From Desulfuromonadaceae bacterium GWC2_58_13 (GTDB lineage: Bacteria > Desulfobacterota > Desulfuromonadia > Desulfuromonadales > Trichloromonadaceae), in assembly GCA_001825565.1 (NCBI GenBank), contig MHXM01000193.1, forward strand, positions 5,606-13,137: 7,532 nucleotides of DNA, written 5' to 3'. The notes under the pieces were generated by a model, which worked only from the letters and a program-made list of their open reading frames with translations, was not told the DNA's origin and did no database searches. The number at the start of each line of letters is the position of its first letter. The first letter of the stretch is position 1. Positions 1 through 6,547 of the stretch are shown in pieces. The translations under genes and the position numbers were made by a program.

Positions 1-1354
1 CGGCGGGAAGAACTGTGCGCAGATTGAGCAGCAGCCGGTTTTCCTGGCAGCGGCCGATGATAGGGGGAGTCCCCTGGCGCAGGGCGACGGCCAGGGCGTC
101 GACGGAAATGTCCCCGGGCGCCAGGGCGACGGCATAACCGGGAAGCTCGGTGAGGGGAAGGGCGCCGCCGCCGACGGCCGAGGGTTCGGAAATCACGTCC
201 ACCCGGGCACGCTCGCCCAGGGCTTTTTGCAGGAGGTCGGCAAGTGTTTGGCTGCGTTGCCGTAGTTCGGCGGCCGGCATGCTGAGCATGCGCAGCACGG
301 GAATCTGGCGGATGGCCTGTTCACGGTCGAGGTAGAGGGCCAGGGTTGCCTCGAGGGCGGCTAGCGACAGCTTGTCGATGCGCATGGCCCGGGCCATGGG
401 GTGATGACGAATTTTGTCGATGGCGGCGCGGCTGCCGACGATCAGTCCGGCCTGGGGACCGCCGAGCAGCTTGTCGCCGCTGAAGGTGACCACGTCGATG
501 CCGGCTTCGACCGCCTCGCGCACGGTCGGTTCGCGGGGGAGGCCGAAAGGGGAGAGGTCCATCAGCATGCCGCTGCCGAGATCTTCCATCACCGGGATGC
601 CGTGGCGATGGGCCAGTTCGACCATCTCGGCGGCCGGAACCTCTTTGGTGAAGCCGACGATCCGGTAGTTACTGGTGTGCACCTTGAGCAGCAGTCCGGT
701 TTGTTCGCCGACGGCGCCGGCGTAATCCTTCAGGTGGGTTTTATTGGTGGTCCCGACTTCTTTCAGAGTAACGCCGCCGGCCTCCATCACGTCGGGGATG
801 CGGAAGGCGCCGCCGATCTCGATCATCTCGCCTCGTGAAACGATGGCCTCTTTACCCTTGGCCAGAGCGGTCAGCGCCAGCAGCACCGCGCCGGCGTTGT
901 TGTTGACCACCGCGGCGGCCTCGGCGCCGGTCAGCCGGCAGAGCAGCCGGTCGATGTGGGAGTAGCGGTGGCCGCGTCGTCCCGAATCGAGGTCGAACTC
1001 GAGATTGGAGTAGGAGCGGCTGACCCGGTCGATGGCGGCCAGGGCCGCCTCGCACAAGGGGGCGCGGCCGAGATTGGTGTGCAGCAGGGTGCCGGTGGCG
1101 TTGATGACGTGGCGCAGCGAGGCGGCCATTTTAGACTCAGCCAGCCGCATCGCTCGTTCGGCGACCGCATCGACCGATAGGTCCAGATCCGCCGCTTCCC
1201 GCAAAATCGCCTCACGCAGGGCCGCGACCGTCTCCTGGGCCGCTTCCAGCAGCAGCATGTGGGGGCAGTGTCGCGCCAGGTCCTGCATATTGGGGCATTT
1301 CAGCACACGGTCGACGGCGGGAAGCTGGCGCAGCAGGGTCTGTTTGTCAGTCAT
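1..1354 (-). CDS. selA: L-seryl-tRNA(Sec) selenium transferase (selenocysteine synthase), 3' end cut by the window edge
   Basis: This PLP-dependent cytoplasmic enzyme converts seryl-tRNA(Sec) to selenocysteinyl-tRNA(Sec) using selenophosphate, which allows UGA-directed selenocysteine insertion. The reading frame is open for 451 codons from ATG at 1354 to the left edge and no stop is reached. The E. coli enzyme has 463 residues, so only about a dozen C-terminal residues are missing. The translation contains the family hallmarks: an N-terminal helical region (MTDKQTLLRQLPAVDRVLKC), the INATGTLLHTNLGRAPL segment, VVNNNAGAVLL, EVGTTNKTHLKDY, KVHTSNYRIVGFT, and the PLP site FSGDKLLGGPQAG. The PLP-binding lysine falls at residue 295 (codon 470-472), the same number as the catalytic lysine of E. 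coli SelA. The Shine-Dalgarno sequence is weak (CCCCTGAGACG before ATG). The gene lies downstream of the lipoprotein operon, but a hairpin and a candidate promoter separate them, so it is probably its own transcription unit. selB often follows selA and would lie left of this window; that is not visible. Confidence 0.96.
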   Translation of the reverse strand, partial: MTDKQTLLRQLPAVDRVLKCPNMQDLARHCPHMLLLEAAQETVAALREAILREAADLDLSVDAVAERAMRLAESKMAASLRHVINATGTLLHTNLGRAPLCEAALAAIDRVSRSYSNLEFDLDSGRRGHRYSHIDRLLCRLTGAEAAAVVNNNAGAVLLALTALAKGKEAIVSRGEMIEIGGAFRIPDVMEAGGVTLKEVGTTNKTHLKDYAGAVGEQTGLLLKVHTSNYRIVGFTKEVPAAEMVELAHRHGIPVMEDLGSGMLMDLSPFGLPREPTVREAVEAGIDVVTFSGDKLLGGPQAGLIVGSRAAIDKIRHHPMARAMRIDKLSLAALEATLALYLDREQAIRQIPVLRMLSMPAAELRQRSQTLADLLQKALGERARVDVISEPSAVGGGALPLTELPGYAVALAPGDISVDALAVALRQGTPPIIGRCQENRLLLNLRTVLPA

Positions 1355-1393
1355 CGTCTCAGGGGTCCGGTCAAACGCGGTTGCGGGTGGAAT

Positions 1394-1422
1394 TTATTAA
1401 TGTAATCAAGTGCTTTTAACAA
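1394..1422 (-). promoter_or_regulatory. candidate sigma-70 promoter for selA
   Basis: On the minus strand TTGTTA (1417-1422) and TAATAA (1394-1399) are separated by exactly 17 bases, about 33 bases upstream of the selA start once a normal TSS offset is allowed. The stretch is a short AT-rich patch inside GC-rich DNA. The -10 match to consensus is only partial, so this is a tentative call. Confidence 0.35.
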
Positions 1423-1466
1423 ATTTTCGGGTCCGTTGCAAGACCCGGCCGATGGCCTGGGAGAGA

Positions 1467-1488
1467 CCCCCGCCTAAGCAGACGGGGG
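1467..1488 (-). terminator. GC-rich hairpin after the lipoprotein gene, possible terminator
   Basis: CCCCCG (1467-1472) pairs with CGGGGG (1483-1488). With one mismatch the stem extends inward to nine pairs around an AAGC loop. It starts 22 bases past the stop of the CsgG-like gene and before the selA promoter candidate, which is where the operon should end. On the minus strand the stem is followed by TCTCTCCC rather than a clean T-run, so intrinsic termination would be weak, or it may simply protect the 3' end. Confidence 0.45.
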
Positions 1489-1509
1489 GAAGCAAAGATG
1501 GGATCCGTG

Positions 1510-2268
1510 TTATTTGCGCTGGTCGATCTGCTGCACGCATTTCTGCACCAGGCGTTGGGCCACGTTGTCCAGGGTGATTCCCTGCCCCTGGTTACCGGAA
1601 ACGCCGAGGATGCTGACGCCTTTCTTGCCGACTTCCATTTTGTCTTCAAAATAACCGGTGCTGACCTGTTCAGTGGTTGAGGCGTCGACGATCTTGTAGC
1701 GCATGCCGACAATCCAGACCCCGGCACTGTCGCCCATCTGCACCGACGAGGTGGCGACGTCGCCGACATATCCCCCGGTGCCGCTGGCCAGGGCGCCGAC
1801 GATCGAACCGAGGGTCGAACCGTCGAATCCCGAGCCGGCCTTGCTGACCTGTTCGGCTTTGAGAATGTCGAAGGTGATGAACCAGTTGGTCGACTTGAAC
1901 TTGCCCCGGCGAAACTTGGTCAGCGCCTGGGGGTCGCCCATGTTGACGGCCAGGGTGATCTCGTCCAGCATCGGTCCCAGATCGGCCCGCTCAAGGACGC
2001 GGAAGTTGGCATTGCCGAGCTCCAGTTCGGCGTAGTCGGCGATGTTGTTTTCATTGATTTGCTGGAGAAAGGTCGCGTTCATGCTCTTGATCGTGCCCGG
2101 CAGCACGATGAGATAGGGACCCGGTTTGGCGGCATTGGCATAGGTCACCGGCTGATACATCGAGCCGTCGGCCTGGCTGTTGGCCGTGCCGGACGCATTC
2201 ATCAGCTCGACGCAGCCGCCGAGCAGGACGACCACCATTAAAACAGCAAAAAATCCCCCGATTCTCAT
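1510..2268 (-). CDS. CsgG-like outer-membrane lipoprotein
   Basis: This encodes a 252-residue exported lipoprotein. It has a charged N-terminus (MRIGG), a hydrophobic stretch (residues 6-16) and a lipobox LGGC with Cys19 as the lipidated residue. The next residue is Val, not Asp, which favours outer-membrane sorting. Residues 51-60 form a beta strand (PYLIVLPGTI). Residues 89-103 (FRVLERADLGPMLDE) match the signature block of the CsgG/HfaB family, in which a strand ends in an ERxxL..(L)xE helix. A Gly/Ser-rich segment (146-176) precedes a strand/turn IVGMRYKIVDASTTEQVSTG, the family's usual 'lrlvDa.TGei' block. A C-terminal amphipathic helix (232-250) also fits. In CsgG these proteins form a nonameric secretion pore; pore formation here is inferred only. 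The start is supported by a strong AAGGAGGTG Shine-Dalgarno 4 bases before ATG. It is last of three genes in an exported-protein operon, 45 bases after the FlgT-like gene. It could also be a LpoB- or FlgO-type accessory lipoprotein, because these share the fold. Confidence 0.8.
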   Translation of the reverse strand: MRIGGFFAVLMVVVLLGGCVELMNASGTANSQADGSMYQPVTYANAAKPGPYLIVLPGTIKSMNATFLQQINENNIADYAELELGNANFRVLERADLGPMLDEITLAVNMGDPQALTKFRRGKFKSTNWFITFDILKAEQVSKAGSGFDGSTLGSIVGALASGTGGYVGDVATSSVQMGDSAGVWIVGMRYKIVDASTTEQVSTGYFEDKMEVGKKGVSILGVSGNQGQGITLDNVAQRLVQKCVQQIDQRK

Positions 2269-2313
2269 TTTGCACCTCCTTCGCGAGTAAAACGCTCAAA
2301 TGGCATGGATGGG

Positions 2314-3678
2314 TTAAAAACTCTCCGCCGCCTTGGCCCCGCCGGCGGCCACCGGTGGCGTACTGTCGAGCTGGGCAGCGAAATCTGGATCCAGTTCGCG
2401 CAGTTTCGCTCGGGTCGATTCGTCCTTGGCCAAGGCTTGCAGACGTCCGGGCGCCGCTTCGTAGAGAGCCGCCGGCGGCAGCCGGTTGAACGCCGTGGCG
2501 GTTTCTTCGCCAGCCGGCGGCGTAAAAGTCACCTGAACCGTATCCCCTCGGGCCGAATCGATGGCGAAGGTCTTGCCGCCGAACTTTTTGTTCAGCGGCG
2601 CAATCATGTACTCGTTGATGCTCTGGACGAAGTTTTCCCGCGACCCGCTGTAATCGACCTCGAACAGCGAGGCTTGCCCTGCCTGAAAATCCCGGAACTC
2701 GATATTGAGCATGTGGCGCAGACCAATCAGCTCTTTCTTGAGCAGGTTGCCGGTATCGTAGTCGGGCAGTCCGGATACCTGCAACTGGAAGATTTTGGAC
2801 GGGCTCAGCAAGTGGTCTTCGAAGAAGTCTTTGGTGAATTCGGCGGCAATCAGTTTGCCGATGTCGGCCAAGGCGGCATCCTCGTCATTCCAGCTCTGTT
2901 TGCGCGGAATCTGGTTGTTGAAATAAATCTCCTCGCCGGTCAGGGGGTTCAGGCACTTGACCGTCCAGGAAGTCAGCACGTATTTGGAGACATCGAGGCC
3001 CGAGGCATTGAGATGAACGGAGACCTTTTTGAATTTGGCTTCACCGGAAATAGCGAAATCGGCCTGGCCGTCCTTGGCTTTGCCACTTTCCGGTTCGGAC
3101 CAGACCCGGTAGCCGAAGGACGAAATCCCCTGTTTGAGAATATTTTCAGCGATTTCGCTGCGTTCCGGCGGGATTTCCGAGCCCCGCTCGGCGTCTTTAA
3201 CGCGGACCGCGACTGAGATTTTCGGATTGCCGTGCTCCTTGATCAGCGAGATTCGCTGGGTGCGGGAGAGTTCCTTGAGACTGTCGCGGATATCCGAGAG
3301 GAAGACCTCGGCTTTGAGCAGAATATGCATGAAGCCGTCTTCGCCGCGCCAGGGGGCGCTTTCCTTGATCACATTCTTGATCAGCCCCTGCGAACGGGTC
3401 AGCACCCGATCCTCAATCAGGGCGAAATTCTCCACCAGGGTCGAACTCTCGACCAGGGTGCCGACCGCTTTTTCCACCACTTGGCGGCGGGCGTCGGCTC
3501 GCAGGTCGTCCAGGAGCAAGCCCTTGTCGTTGCGGTAGATGCCGGCATCCGGGTCGGCCAGGCCCTCGGCGGAAACGATGATGGTCTGCGCTTCGGCGGT
3601 TGCGCCACGGGCCGGGACGGCAACCAGAACCGTCGGGGCCAGCAATAGGAACATCGGTAACAGGAGATGAAAACGCAT
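2314..3678 (-). CDS. secreted multidomain protein with FlgT-like N-terminal region
   Basis: This is a 454-residue exported protein. I chose ATG at 3678 because it follows an AGGGGAG Shine-Dalgarno with 5-base spacing and opens directly into a signal peptide (MRFHLLLPMFLLLAPTVLVA, cleavage probably near ARGA). An in-frame ATG at 3705, overlapping the previous gene, would add nine residues ahead of the signal and lacks a good ribosome site. Mature residues 54-103 (ADARRQVVEKAVGTLVESST, then 'VENF...DRVLTRSQGLIKNV') match the pattern of the FlgT N-terminal domain. A middle domain (about 152-285) has the alpha/beta pattern of LpoB/CsgG-type folds (helix, GYRVW strand, DFAISGEA strand, then TSWTVKCLNPLTGEEIYF). 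A third small alpha/beta domain (about 297-375) has the 'L..L..vlniefRdFqaGqAslfeVdYsGS' pattern. The C-terminal tail (about 380-454) is Pro/Ala-rich and looks disordered. Vibrio FlgT is an H-ring protein of the flagellar basal body, but no flagellar genes are visible here, so a flagellar job is unproven. Confidence 0.75.
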   Translation of the reverse strand: MRFHLLLPMFLLLAPTVLVAVPARGATAEAQTIIVSAEGLADPDAGIYRNDKGLLLDDLRADARRQVVEKAVGTLVESSTLVENFALIEDRVLTRSQGLIKNVIKESAPWRGEDGFMHILLKAEVFLSDIRDSLKELSRTQRISLIKEHGNPKISVAVRVKDAERGSEIPPERSEIAENILKQGISSFGYRVWSEPESGKAKDGQADFAISGEAKFKKVSVHLNASGLDVSKYVLTSWTVKCLNPLTGEEIYFNNQIPRKQSWNDEDAALADIGKLIAAEFTKDFFEDHLLSPSKIFQLQVSGLPDYDTGNLLKKELIGLRHMLNIEFRDFQAGQASLFEVDYSGSRENFVQSINEYMIAPLNKKFGGKTFAIDSARGDTVQVTFTPPAGEETATAFNRLPPAALYEAAPGRLQALAKDESTRAKLRELDPDFAAQLDSTPPVAAGGAKAAESF

Positions 3679-3697
3679 GACGGCTCCCCTCGAAAAA

Positions 3698-4360
3698 TCA
3701 GTCATCGCCCTGGCGGCAATAGTCGTTGTACAGCTGGGCCAGCATCAGGTCGGCTTTATCCCTGACCAGTTGCAGCGCCGTTTGCAGCGCATCGTTGGCC
3801 ACGTACGAATCGGCGGTGGCGGACACCGAAGAAATCTGCCGGCCCCGTTGATCGACCAGCGACAAGGTGAGGGTCAGAAAGACTTCTTCGATGTTGAGAA
3901 TCGGGTTGCGCTGCGATTTCACCGCGATCAATCCCTGCAGCAGAAATTCGGCCTTGAGCCGCTGCGCGGCCGAAATCGCGGCATCCAGGTCGTTATTGAG
4001 AAACGCCGTTCGTTCCGCGTCGGCAATCTGTTCGTTGATCTGTTCCCGGGTGAGGGTTTTCAACCCGAGGGTGCGCAGCCGGCGGTTGATTTCGTCGAAC
4101 AGGGGACCATGATTGATCCGTTCGGCGTGGGGATCCAGGCCGCTGTGGCGTTCGCCGATCATCAGGGCGATGCGCTTGTTTTTAAGGCGGTTGCCGCACT
4201 GGGTGGAAAGGAGTCGGTGGGTGTCCGTTGCAATCTGCCGAGTCTGCTCCTGGTCGGCCAATGCCTGATTGTTTTCGTAATCGCTGAAGGAAAAGCCGGA
4301 GGCAAGGCAGGGAGCGGTCTGGCTGATCAGCAGCAGCAACAGCAAGAAGGGGCGCAGCAT
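3698..4360 (-). CDS. small secreted protein of unknown family, first gene of the operon
   Basis: This is a 220-residue exported protein with a classical signal peptide (MLRPFLLLLLLISQTAPCLA, cleavage near residue 20-21). Cys18 lies in the signal, but its surroundings (TAPCLAS) are not a good lipobox. The mature part has two cysteines, Cys55 near the start and Cys215 near the end, which could form a disulfide. The core reads as strand (KRIALMIG), helix (residues 86-98), strand, a helix rich in EQINEQI, an AAQRLKAEFLLQGLI helix-strand unit, and paired strands (about 158-181, ending in LSLVDQRGRQISSVSATADS). That layout resembles the alpha/beta domain of LpoB/CsgG/TolB-N proteins, and the 'LVD..GR.iSSvsata' block is typical, but I do not recognise a specific family. 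The start has an AGGGAG site 6 bases before ATG. Its stop lies 19 bases before the next gene's start, a spacing typical of co-transcription. Confidence 0.75.
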   Translation of the reverse strand: MLRPFLLLLLLISQTAPCLASGFSFSDYENNQALADQEQTRQIATDTHRLLSTQCGNRLKNKRIALMIGERHSGLDPHAERINHGPLFDEINRRLRTLGLKTLTREQINEQIADAERTAFLNNDLDAAISAAQRLKAEFLLQGLIAVKSQRNPILNIEEVFLTLTLSLVDQRGRQISSVSATADSYVANDALQTALQLVRDKADLMLAQLYNDYCRQGDD

Positions 4361-4439
4361 GCAATACTCCCTGGGATGGAGGCGAAACTGGAAACGGCGG
4401 TGTACGGGGACCGGAAACCGAAAAGTATTAGAGCGTTTA

Positions 4440-4469
4440 AAATTACCTCTTGGGGCTTGCTATTGTCAA
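4440..4469 (-). promoter_or_regulatory. candidate sigma-70 promoter for the three-gene exported-protein operon
   Basis: On the minus strand a perfect -35 box TTGACA (4464-4469) is followed after 18 bases by TAATTT (4440-4445). Transcription would begin near 4433, leaving a leader of about 70 bases before the first gene at 4360. The -10 box is only a partial match. No second promoter is evident between the three genes. Confidence 0.5.
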
Positions 4470-4709
4470 TTTCTTAATTCCCATGAGGTATCAGGGTTTA
4501 CGTCAAAGGGTAAGGTTCCGGGGGCGTCACCGCCTCGGGGACGGGATAGGATAGGGCCGGCTGCTGCATGAGAATCTATAGTCAAACTTGGTCGAGTTGT
4601 CAACCCTTCCAGTTTTCCTCTCCCGGCATATCGTCACCCCGACTTTTTCGTGCCCCATTTTAACCGAGTGTCCCAATAAGGTTCCAAATGCGTGGTTTAT
4701 AAGATGAAC

Positions 4710-4748
4710 AAAAACAGGCAGCCACGCCATGTGTAGCGTAACTGCCTG
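4710..4748 (-). terminator. rho-independent terminator, minus strand
   Basis: On the minus strand CAGGCAG (4742-4748) pairs with CTGCCTG (4715-4721). Inside, after a 2-base internal loop, ACGC pairs with GCGT around an 8-base loop. The stem is followed at once by TTTTTGTT (TTTTT at 4714-4710), the classic intrinsic terminator layout. It lies about 40 bases past the end of the small minus-strand frame at 4788, so it may terminate a transcript through that frame. No gene on the plus strand needs it. Confidence 0.65.
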
Positions 4749-4787
4749 GCAGATGGGAATAAAACTATTCATCTAACATGTTGTTTT

Positions 4788-5045
4788 TTAAAGTTTTATA
4801 TTGAAGGTATTTTGTTGTATATGCCAAAAAATATGCCTATAAATAGCCTGTAAAAGCTCATATCTCTTAAAATTTTTTCCCTGCCCTTGTTTGTAGCCAT
4901 TCAAATACGTCAGTAATTTAGGGTGTGAAAACTTAAATCGGGCAAGAGCCGGGTGTTCTCTTGACGCCCCCGTAATCCTCCGATAGATTAGGCTGGTGTT
5001 ATTTATAGGGGGGCTTTGTCTGTATCCATCTGGCCAGGGTATCAA
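4788..5045 (-). pseudogene. short open frame of unknown status, possible remnant or non-coding transcript
   Basis: The frame is open for 85 codons from a TTG that directly follows an in-frame TGA, with no Shine-Dalgarno and no internal ATG. The translation has a basic, aromatic-rich C-terminal half (LLTYLNGYKQGQGKNF, then KRYELLQAIYRHIFWHI) that could be two helices, and I do not recognise it. It is followed by a good terminator, which suggests that something is transcribed leftward here. Against coding: it overlaps a dense set of stem-loops at 4943-5014 and lacks a proper start. It may be the 3' remnant of a lost gene, an RNA gene, or a chance frame. Confidence 0.2.
4943..5014. repeat. cluster of stem-loops in intergenic DNA
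   Basis: CAAGAG (4943-4948) pairs with CTCTTG (4958-4963) around a 9-base loop. Two bases later GCCCCC (4966-4971) pairs with GGGGGC (5009-5014). Within that outer stem TAATC (4973-4977) pairs with GATTA (4986-4990). Both strands can fold this way. It lies 130 bases upstream of the TPR lipoprotein gene. It could be part of a structured RNA, a small folded mobile repeat, or a recombination site; I do not recognise it as a known riboswitch. Confidence 0.45.
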
Positions 5046-5062
5046 TCAACTGATAGTTGATT
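5044..5062. repeat. 8-bp inverted repeat with 3-base centre, operator-like
   Basis: AATCAACT (5044-5051) and AGTTGATT (5055-5062) are perfect inverted arms around GAT. The site lies about 85 bases upstream of the TPR lipoprotein start and overlaps a possible -35 (TTGATT, 5057-5062) whose weak -10 partner is CCTAAT (5080-5085) at 17-base spacing. That arrangement suits a dimeric regulator, but a binding protein is not identifiable here. Confidence 0.35.
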
Positions 5063-5085
5063 TTGGAGTATCTTTATTTCCTAAT
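5057..5085 (+). promoter_or_regulatory. weak candidate promoter for the TPR lipoprotein gene
   Basis: TTGATT (5057-5062) and CCTAAT (5080-5085) are 17 bases apart, each matching the sigma-70 consensus at four of six positions. The leader would be about 55 bases long, leaving room for the Shine-Dalgarno at 5133-5143. The surrounding DNA is AT-rich, so chance matches are likely. Confidence 0.25.
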
Positions 5086-5146
5086 GGAATTAAAGTTAAC
5101 AATGTGATTCACTGCCATTTTTAGATTAATTCAGGGGGAGGGGATT

Positions 5147-6547
5147 ATGAATTTCAGATCAATAGCAAAGACGTCGCTTATAGCGTTTATTTATTTGGCT
5201 ATGGTCTGTGGATGTGGGCCATTGAGGCCGATTAAATCTGGAATTCTTGCAATTGAGGCATCTGGGTGGGAAGAACGTTATGGTATAAAAACAGAAGATG
5301 ACCTGGGAAAGCCATCATCTATTCCAAAATTAATACTGGCCCTTGAAGACGAAAATGAAAGAGTTAGATTTCAATCTGTCAATTTGTTAACAAAATTTGG
5401 TGAAAAGGCAAAATCCGCTATACCAAAATTAAAATTATTGTCTTTGACAGACAAAAATAGCCATATTCAGCTAAGTTCAATTTTAGCTATTACAAAAATT
5501 GCTGGTTCAGAAGATGAGACTTCTTTGTATGTCTATGAAAATGTTCTATCAGACAAGTCAAGAAGAAATAGAGGGATGCGACAAGGCGCACTTAGTATTA
5601 TTTTAAGAGAAGAAATTTATGGCCCTAAATTGATTGATCTAATTAAAAAAGAAGAAGAAACCGAAAGATATCAAAAACAGAAAAAGGCCATGCTTGCAAT
5701 CATCATAAAAAGTGAGAATAGGAAGTCTAATCCTCCATTAAACGGTGAAGATCAGACAGCCGATATATTTGATGAAAACCTTGAAGGTAATTCATTTATA
5801 ACTACGGCCCAGTCAGTTGAAGAGGCAAATTCTTGGGTTGATAAAAGTTATAAAAGTATTCAAAAAAAACAATGGGCAGAGGTTATAAGAACAGCGTCGG
5901 TCGCAATATCACTCAATCCTGAAAACGATTTAGCATACAGTAACAGAGCCTCTGGTTATGCTGAAAAAGGGTTTTTTGAAGAGGCCCTAGAAGACAGCAA
6001 TGCTGCAATTGATATAAACCCTGAAAATTTATATGCCTATAACAATCGGGGAGTTGTCTATAAAAAAACCGGGAAAGAAGATTTAGCACTAGCTGATTTT
6101 AGATTAGCATGTGAGGCTGGGTTTGATATTTCTTGTCAAAATTTTAAAGAAATAAAAGGTTATTTTCCATATGAAGAGGTTCAATATTTATTAAGTTTGA
6201 GCCACAATAAATTCAAAGAAAAAAATTATAAAGAAGTTGTAATAATAACCAAGAAGTTAATTGCTATAGATCCAAAAAATGAGACTGCTTTTTCAAACAG
6301 TTGTGCTGCAAAAGCAATGCTTGGTCTTTTAGATGAAGCAAAACAAGATTGTCTTAAATCAATAGAAATAAATCCAGACTATGGGACGGTTTATAATAAT
6401 TATGGGTATGTTTTCGAAAAGCTAGGTAAGATTGATGAGGCAATTTTATATTATGAAATTAGCTGTGGGCTGAACTATTCACCAGCCTGTAAGGAATTGA
6501 AAATGTTGAAGGACTCCAAGCCGGTTGTTAAATCATTAGTTAATTAA
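5147..6547 (+). CDS. lipoprotein with HEAT-like repeats and a duplicated TPR module
   Basis: This is a 466-residue exported protein of unknown specific function. The ATG at 5147 follows a purine-rich AGGGGGAGGGG site. The N-terminus (basic, then hydrophobic residues 10-20) ends in VCGC, so Cys23 is the probable lipid attachment site, though Cys at -2 is unusual. Residues 56-120 hold two HEAT-like units (SIPKLILALEDENERVRFQS and AIPKLKLLSLTDKNSHIQLS). A charged, Lys/Glu-rich linker spans 160-225. Residues 229-334 and 348-452 are two TPR arrays of three units each. In both, canonical TPR features recur (SNRASGYAEKGFFEEALEDS, YNNRGVVYKKTGKEDLALAD), and each array ends with a Cys-X7-Cys pair (322/330 and 440/448). 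Such repeats normally mediate protein-protein contacts, so a scaffold role at the membrane is likely. The gene is strongly AT-rich with AAA/GAA/ATA-heavy codons, unlike the GC-rich genes on the left, which suggests horizontal acquisition. It stands alone with no co-directional neighbour. Confidence 0.85.
   Translation: MNFRSIAKTSLIAFIYLAMVCGCGPLRPIKSGILAIEASGWEERYGIKTEDDLGKPSSIPKLILALEDENERVRFQSVNLLTKFGEKAKSAIPKLKLLSLTDKNSHIQLSSILAITKIAGSEDETSLYVYENVLSDKSRRNRGMRQGALSIILREEIYGPKLIDLIKKEEETERYQKQKKAMLAIIIKSENRKSNPPLNGEDQTADIFDENLEGNSFITTAQSVEEANSWVDKSYKSIQKKQWAEVIRTASVAISLNPENDLAYSNRASGYAEKGFFEEALEDSNAAIDINPENLYAYNNRGVVYKKTGKEDLALADFRLACEAGFDISCQNFKEIKGYFPYEEVQYLLSLSHNKFKEKNYKEVVIITKKLIAIDPKNETAFSNSCAAKAMLGLLDEAKQDCLKSIEINPDYGTVYNNYGYVFEKLGKIDEAILYYEISCGLNYSPACKELKMLKDSKPVVKSLVN

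Larger units (their letters stand above)
4470..5146. other. gene-poor transition region from GC-rich to AT-rich DNA
   Basis: I see no convincing protein gene between the operon promoter and the start at 5147. The left part (4480-4660) is still mixed in composition and contains nothing I recognise. The right part contains a minus-strand terminator hairpin (4710-4748), a short minus-strand open frame (4788-5045), a cluster of stem-loops (4943-5014) and an inverted repeat (5044-5062), each listed separately. No tRNA, rRNA or CRISPR repeat is visible. Confidence 0.6.

Noticed and set aside
401..838. A 145-codon plus-strand open frame inside selA
   Set aside because: It is antisense to the PLP-site half of SelA, which is unmistakable; the frame is a by-product of GC-rich codon use.
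2305..3216. A 303-codon plus-strand open frame
   Set aside because: It lies wholly antisense to the FlgT-like gene, whose product has a signal peptide and clear domain pattern. The antisense frame has no ribosome site and low-complexity Arg/Gly/Phe composition typical of shadows in GC-rich DNA.
3677..4477. A 266-codon plus-strand open frame
   Set aside because: It is antisense to the first operon gene and runs across its promoter. It contains a glutamine run (QQQQQQ) that is the mirror of the leucine-rich signal peptide on the other strand.
4500..4700. tRNA gene suggested by GGTTCC motifs near 4514 and 4685
   Set aside because: No acceptor stem, anticodon arm or proper T-loop can be built around either motif.
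4527..4772. An 81-codon minus-strand open frame
   Set aside because: Translation would have to run through the intrinsic terminator at 4710-4748, there is no ribosome site, and the sequence has no recognisable pattern.
4668..4790. Integron attC-like site (ATCTAAC near 4770 plus nested hairpins)
   Set aside because: ATCTAAC fits the RYYYAAC end, but I found no matching GTTRRRY partner at a sensible distance, and the central hairpin is better explained as a terminator because of its T-run.
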